Assembly (NCBI GenBank): GCA_014896235.1 | Contig: JADBKU010000003.1 | Span: 1-64,000 of the forward strand | From: a bacterium | GTDB lineage: Bacteria > Desulfobacterota > Binatia > Binatales > Binataceae | DNA: 64,000 nucleotides | Direction of reading: 5' to 3' | Part shown: positions 61,502 through 64,000 of the stretch, in pieces | Layout: each line of letters opens with the position of its first letter | Numbering within the stretch: position 1 is the stretch's first letter | The notes under the pieces: model-generated | The model's input: the letters and a program-made list of their open reading frames with translations, nothing else | Database searches by the model: none | Told to the model about the DNA's origin: nothing | Translations under genes and position numbers: made by a program

Positions 61502-62797
61502 ATGAAGACTGTCGCAGTGGTCGGCTCGCAATGGGGCGACGAGGGCAAAGGCAAAATCGTGGACCTGCTGGCGGCCGACGCCGACGTCGTTGTGCGCTTT
61601 CAGGGCGGCAACAATGCGGCGCATACGCTGGTTGTCGACGGCGAGAAATTCATCCTGCGCCTCGTGCCCGCCGGCGCCCTGCATGACGGCAAAACCTGCG
61701 TGATCGGCAACGGCGCGGTGGTCGATCCGATCGCGCTGATCGAGGAAGTGGACAGCCTGCGCAGCCGCAACCGGATGCGCGCGGACGACGCCTTGAAATT
61801 GAGCTACGACGCTCACCTGGTGATGCCGTACCATCGCGCGATCGACCGCGCGCGCGAGGCGCGGCTGGGCAAGCGCGCGATCGGCACGACCGGCTTCGGC
61901 ATCGGACCCGCGTACGAAGACAAGATGGCGCGCATCGGCCTGCGCTTCGACGATTTGGAAAACTTCGCCGCCTTCACCGAAAAGCTCGAATACAATATCA
62001 GGGAAAAGAATCTCTACCTGCGCGCAGTGCTCAAGGCCAAACCGGTTTCGGCGGCGGAGATAATCGCGAAGATGAAGATCGCGCGAACGCGGCTCCGCCG
62101 TTATCTCTGCGACACTTCGATTTATCTGGCCGACGCGATCGCCGCCGGAAAGCGCATCCTGTTCGAGGGCGCGCACGGCGTGATGCTCGATATCGATCAC
62201 GGCACCTATCCCTACGTGACTTCGTCGAACTGCGGCGCCAGCGCGGTGTTCGGCGGCGCTGGAATTGCGCCGGGGCGGCTCGACGGCGTCCTCGGCATCA
62301 GCAAAGCCTACACCACGCGCGTCGGCGGCGGGCCGTTTCCGACCGAAATCAAGGGCCGGCTCGGCGACGCGCTGCGCGCGGAGGGCGACGAATTCGGCAG
62401 CGCGACCGGCCGTCCGCGGCGAATCGGATGGTTCGACGCGGTGCTGGTGCGGCATGCCGCGCGGCTCAACGGGATGTGGGGGCTGGCGCTGACCAAGCTC
62501 GACGTGCTGACGGGGATCGATCCGGTGAAAATCTGCGTCGGCTACGAAATCCGCGGCAAATCGTTCGCGGAGATTCCGGCGAACCGGCGGATGCTCGACA
62601 AGGTGAAGCCGGTTTACGAAGAACTGCCCGGATGGAGCGACGATATCTCGGACGTGCGCGCGCTGGCCGATTTGCCCGAGGCGGCGCGGCGGTATCTCGA
62701 ACGCATCGAGGCGGCGACGGGCGTGCCGCTCGCGATGGTCGGCGTCGGCGCGGCGCGCGAAGCGACGATCGTCTTGCGCAACCCCTTCGCCGACTGA
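61502..62797 (+). CDS. purA: Adenylosuccinate synthetase
   Basis: Joins IMP and aspartate with GTP to make adenylosuccinate, the first step toward AMP. The 431-residue protein has the P-loop-like start VVGSQWGDEGKGKIVDLLA, then GGNNAAHTLVV. GTTGFGIGPAYEDKMARIGLR and the active-site FEGAHGVMLDIDHGTYPYVTSSN follow, and the C-terminal TGRPRRIGWFDAVLVRHA segment is normal. Length and motifs are normal. It starts 75 bases after serA and may be cotranscribed. Confidence 0.97.
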   Translation: MKTVAVVGSQWGDEGKGKIVDLLAADADVVVRFQGGNNAAHTLVVDGEKFILRLVPAGALHDGKTCVIGNGAVVDPIALIEEVDSLRSRNRMRADDALKLSYDAHLVMPYHRAIDRAREARLGKRAIGTTGFGIGPAYEDKMARIGLRFDDLENFAAFTEKLEYNIREKNLYLRAVLKAKPVSAAEIIAKMKIARTRLRRYLCDTSIYLADAIAAGKRILFEGAHGVMLDIDHGTYPYVTSSNCGASAVFGGAGIAPGRLDGVLGISKAYTTRVGGGPFPTEIKGRLGDALRAEGDEFGSATGRPRRIGWFDAVLVRHAARLNGMWGLALTKLDVLTGIDPVKICVGYEIRGKSFAEIPANRRMLDKVKPVYEELPGWSDDISDVRALADLPEAARRYLERIEAATGVPLAMVGVGAAREATIVLRNPFAD

Positions 62798-62837
62798 TGT
62801 TCTTCGAGGTAAATGTTTGGATTCTGAGCAGTTGAAA

Positions 62838-63065
62838 TTAGCGATTCAGATAGGAACAAAATTCTTCGATCGTCAGGCCAGCCTTGCGAATCAGCGAACG
62901 TAACGTGCCCCGGTCGAGTTCCCGATGGAGCGGAACGGTTAACACATAGAGCGATCTCGATTTTATCATTGAGACGTGGCTGCCGCGCTGCCGATTCCGA
63001 CGCCATCCGGCCCGCTCAAACGCCGCCACCGCCTCCCATCCCGAACACACCGGCAAATTCGCCAT
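62838..63065 (-). CDS. hicA: HicA-family mRNA interferase toxin
   Basis: A 75-residue double-stranded-RNA-binding-fold toxin from ATG 63065 (MANLPVCSGWEAVAAFERAGWRRNRQRGSHVSM). The catalytic histidine is in RGSHV, the usual HicA signature, and the C-terminal DRGTLRSLIRKAGLTIEEF completes the fold. It cleaves mRNA when free of its partner. It follows hicB on the same strand with a 100-base gap, in the order antitoxin-toxin. A TTG at 63074 would add three residues. Confidence 0.88.
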   Translation of the reverse strand: MANLPVCSGWEAVAAFERAGWRRNRQRGSHVSMIKSRSLYVLTVPLHRELDRGTLRSLIRKAGLTIEEFCSYLNR

Positions 63066-63166
63066 TACCGCCAACCTCTTGCTGGAGTGTACGTGAAGGT
63101 TGGCGCGCGCCGCTAAGCTAAATTATGTGAGGGGAAACGATTCGATGTTAAAACGAAGCGGGATTT

Positions 63167-63382
63167 TCAGGTAGCCTGAATCTCGACCTCGACTTCCGCG
63201 ACCTCAATGCAGACGGGCAGGCCTTCCGCGCGGCGGGTTTCGACACTCAATTCGATCGCCTCGCGGATATTGGCGAGCGCCTCAGCGGTCGTTCGGCCCT
63301 GCGACACGCAGCCCGGTAGAGCAGGGCATTCAGCGACGATCCATCCGTCCTCGCCCGGTTCGAGCGTAACCAGGAATTTCAT
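63167..63382 (-). CDS. hicB: HicB-family antitoxin
   Basis: A 71-residue partial RNase H-fold antitoxin: MKFLVTLEPGEDGWIVAECPALPGCVSQGRTTAEALANIREAIEL is the full HicB core. It lacks the C-terminal DNA-binding domain present in longer HicB proteins, so autoregulation by this protein alone is doubtful. AGAGGTG precedes the ATG. Upstream of hicA on the minus strand, it likely neutralises that toxin. Together they form a small type II module next to the window's right end. Confidence 0.88.
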   Translation of the reverse strand: MKFLVTLEPGEDGWIVAECPALPGCVSQGRTTAEALANIREAIELSVETRRAEGLPVCIEVAEVEVEIQAT

Positions 63383-63441
63383 CGCCAGTTCACCTCTTCT
63401 GATGATTCTCGGTGACGAATTGCAACCCGGTCAACCGCGTC

Positions 63442-64000
63442 CTAGGCGGCGCATACGGCGGCGAGGCTGGAAATCGCGACGCCGCGGCGGCCCTGCCGGA
63501 TATCGTTGCGGTCGAAGCCGTTGGTGCAATAGCCGAGCGAAATTCCAGTCGCCGGATCGCCCCATCCGATTTGTCCGCCCGCGCCGCCGTGCCCGAACGT
63601 CAACGGCGAGTTGGTCTTGCCGAAACCGCGATAGTTGGCGAAGCCGTCGCCGCCAGCGATCACCACGCCCAGCGCGCGATTGCACTTGTATTTGAAGATC
63701 GGATCGAAGTAATCGCCGGAGCGCACGCGCAGCGCCTCTTTGAGGGTTTCCGGCTTCCAGATCGGCCGTCCGCCCTCGACCGCGGGATTATGCAGCAATC
63801 CCTGGTAGAACAGCGCGATATCCGCCGCGGTCGTAATCGCGCCGCCGCCCGGCACGCCCGATTCGCGCACAATCGGAGTGTTGAATCCTAAAATCGCCGC
63901 TTCGGTGACTTCGGTTTCGGGCGGGACCGGCAGTCCCATCTTTTTGAAATCCTCGGGCGTCAACGCCTCGCCGACCCAGACCAGATCGGCGATCCGCCCG
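63442..64000 (-). CDS. Beta-lactamase-related serine hydrolase (3' part, runs off the window)
   Basis: The last 186 codons of a class C beta-lactamase/esterase-like protein (PF00144 type); the N-terminal part with the SxxK nucleophile is beyond base 64000. Visible are GGGAITTAADIALFYQGLLHNPAV, the typical region after the YxN motif, and the HxG-type triad TFGHGGAGGQIGWGDPATGISLGYCTNGFD near the C-terminus. Proteins of this group are mostly carboxylesterases or D-aminopeptidase-like and seldom true lactamases. The substrate is unknown. Confidence 0.82.
   Translation of the reverse strand, partial: GRIADLVWVGEALTPEDFKKMGLPVPPETEVTEAAILGFNTPIVRESGVPGGGAITTAADIALFYQGLLHNPAVEGGRPIWKPETLKEALRVRSGDYFDPIFKYKCNRALGVVIAGGDGFANYRGFGKTNSPLTFGHGGAGGQIGWGDPATGISLGYCTNGFDRNDIRQGRRGVAISSLAAVCAA

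Noticed and set aside
1..64000. CRISPR arrays, rRNA, insertion sequences, prophage genes
   Set aside because: No regularly spaced direct repeats, no rRNA core sequences, and no transposase, integrase or phage structural motif was seen in any frame.

Overview
The window is 64 kb of GC-rich, densely coding bacterial chromosome with one tRNA, no rRNA, no CRISPR array and no recognisable phage or insertion sequence. Gene content suggests an uncultivated soil-type bacterium with fatty-acyl and flavin-dependent catabolism: five LLM-class flavin oxidoreductases, two acyl-CoA dehydrogenases, two enoyl-CoA hydratases, a B12-type radical SAM enzyme of the TIGR03960 kind, and long-form SerA. This profile recalls Binatota/Desulfobacterota-like genomes. 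That placement is inference only; no marker here fixes the phylum.

Layout. 0-4.5 kb: end of a glycerate kinase, isocitrate dehydrogenase, a sulfite-oxidase-fold protein, glpD and a decayed nth. 4.5-10.7 kb: an accessory stretch with a frameshifted secreted lysozyme-like gene, an FG-GAP-like secreted protein, the DyP peroxidase/encapsulin pair, and the remnant of a second transglycosylase-like gene. 10.7-19.9 kb: a ThDP enzyme, RluB-type pseudouridine synthase, flavin oxidoreductase, methyltransferase, acyl-CoA dehydrogenase, tRNA-Pro(GGG), SDR and secreted low-complexity proteins. 20-25 kb: coenzyme A supply (coaX, then panB-panC-panD behind a leader with its own terminator). 25-28.8 kb: intergenic repeats, a frameshifted nuclease-like gene, a B12/radical SAM enzyme and a CDP-alcohol phosphatidyltransferase.

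28.9-33.4 kb holds the least explained unit: a tight co-directional run of HAD protein, NTP-transferase, ATP-grasp ligase, class III aminotransferase and GmhB/HisB-like HAD protein, divergent from the CDP-alcohol phosphatidyltransferase. Together these look like a pathway building and attaching an unusual polar head group. 34.5-38 kb: three tandem LLM oxidoreductases followed by fdhD. 38-44.5 kb: a phosphate/polyphosphate-flavoured run (ROK kinase, RMD1-like, MgtC-like, Ppx/GppA, CHAD, SixA).

44.6-64 kb: TIGR03960-type radical SAM protein, SH3 protein, MFS transporter, acyl-CoA dehydrogenase, orphan Flp-like pilin, LLM oxidoreductase, alpha/beta hydrolase, leuS, two enoyl-CoA hydratases, galT, an aminotransferase-serA serine operon behind a probable attenuator, purA, a hicBA-type toxin-antitoxin pair and the end of a serine hydrolase. 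Three genes in the first 26 kb (nth, the secreted lysozyme-like gene, the nuclease-like gene) carry frameshifts. Whether this is decay or sequence error can be settled only with reads.
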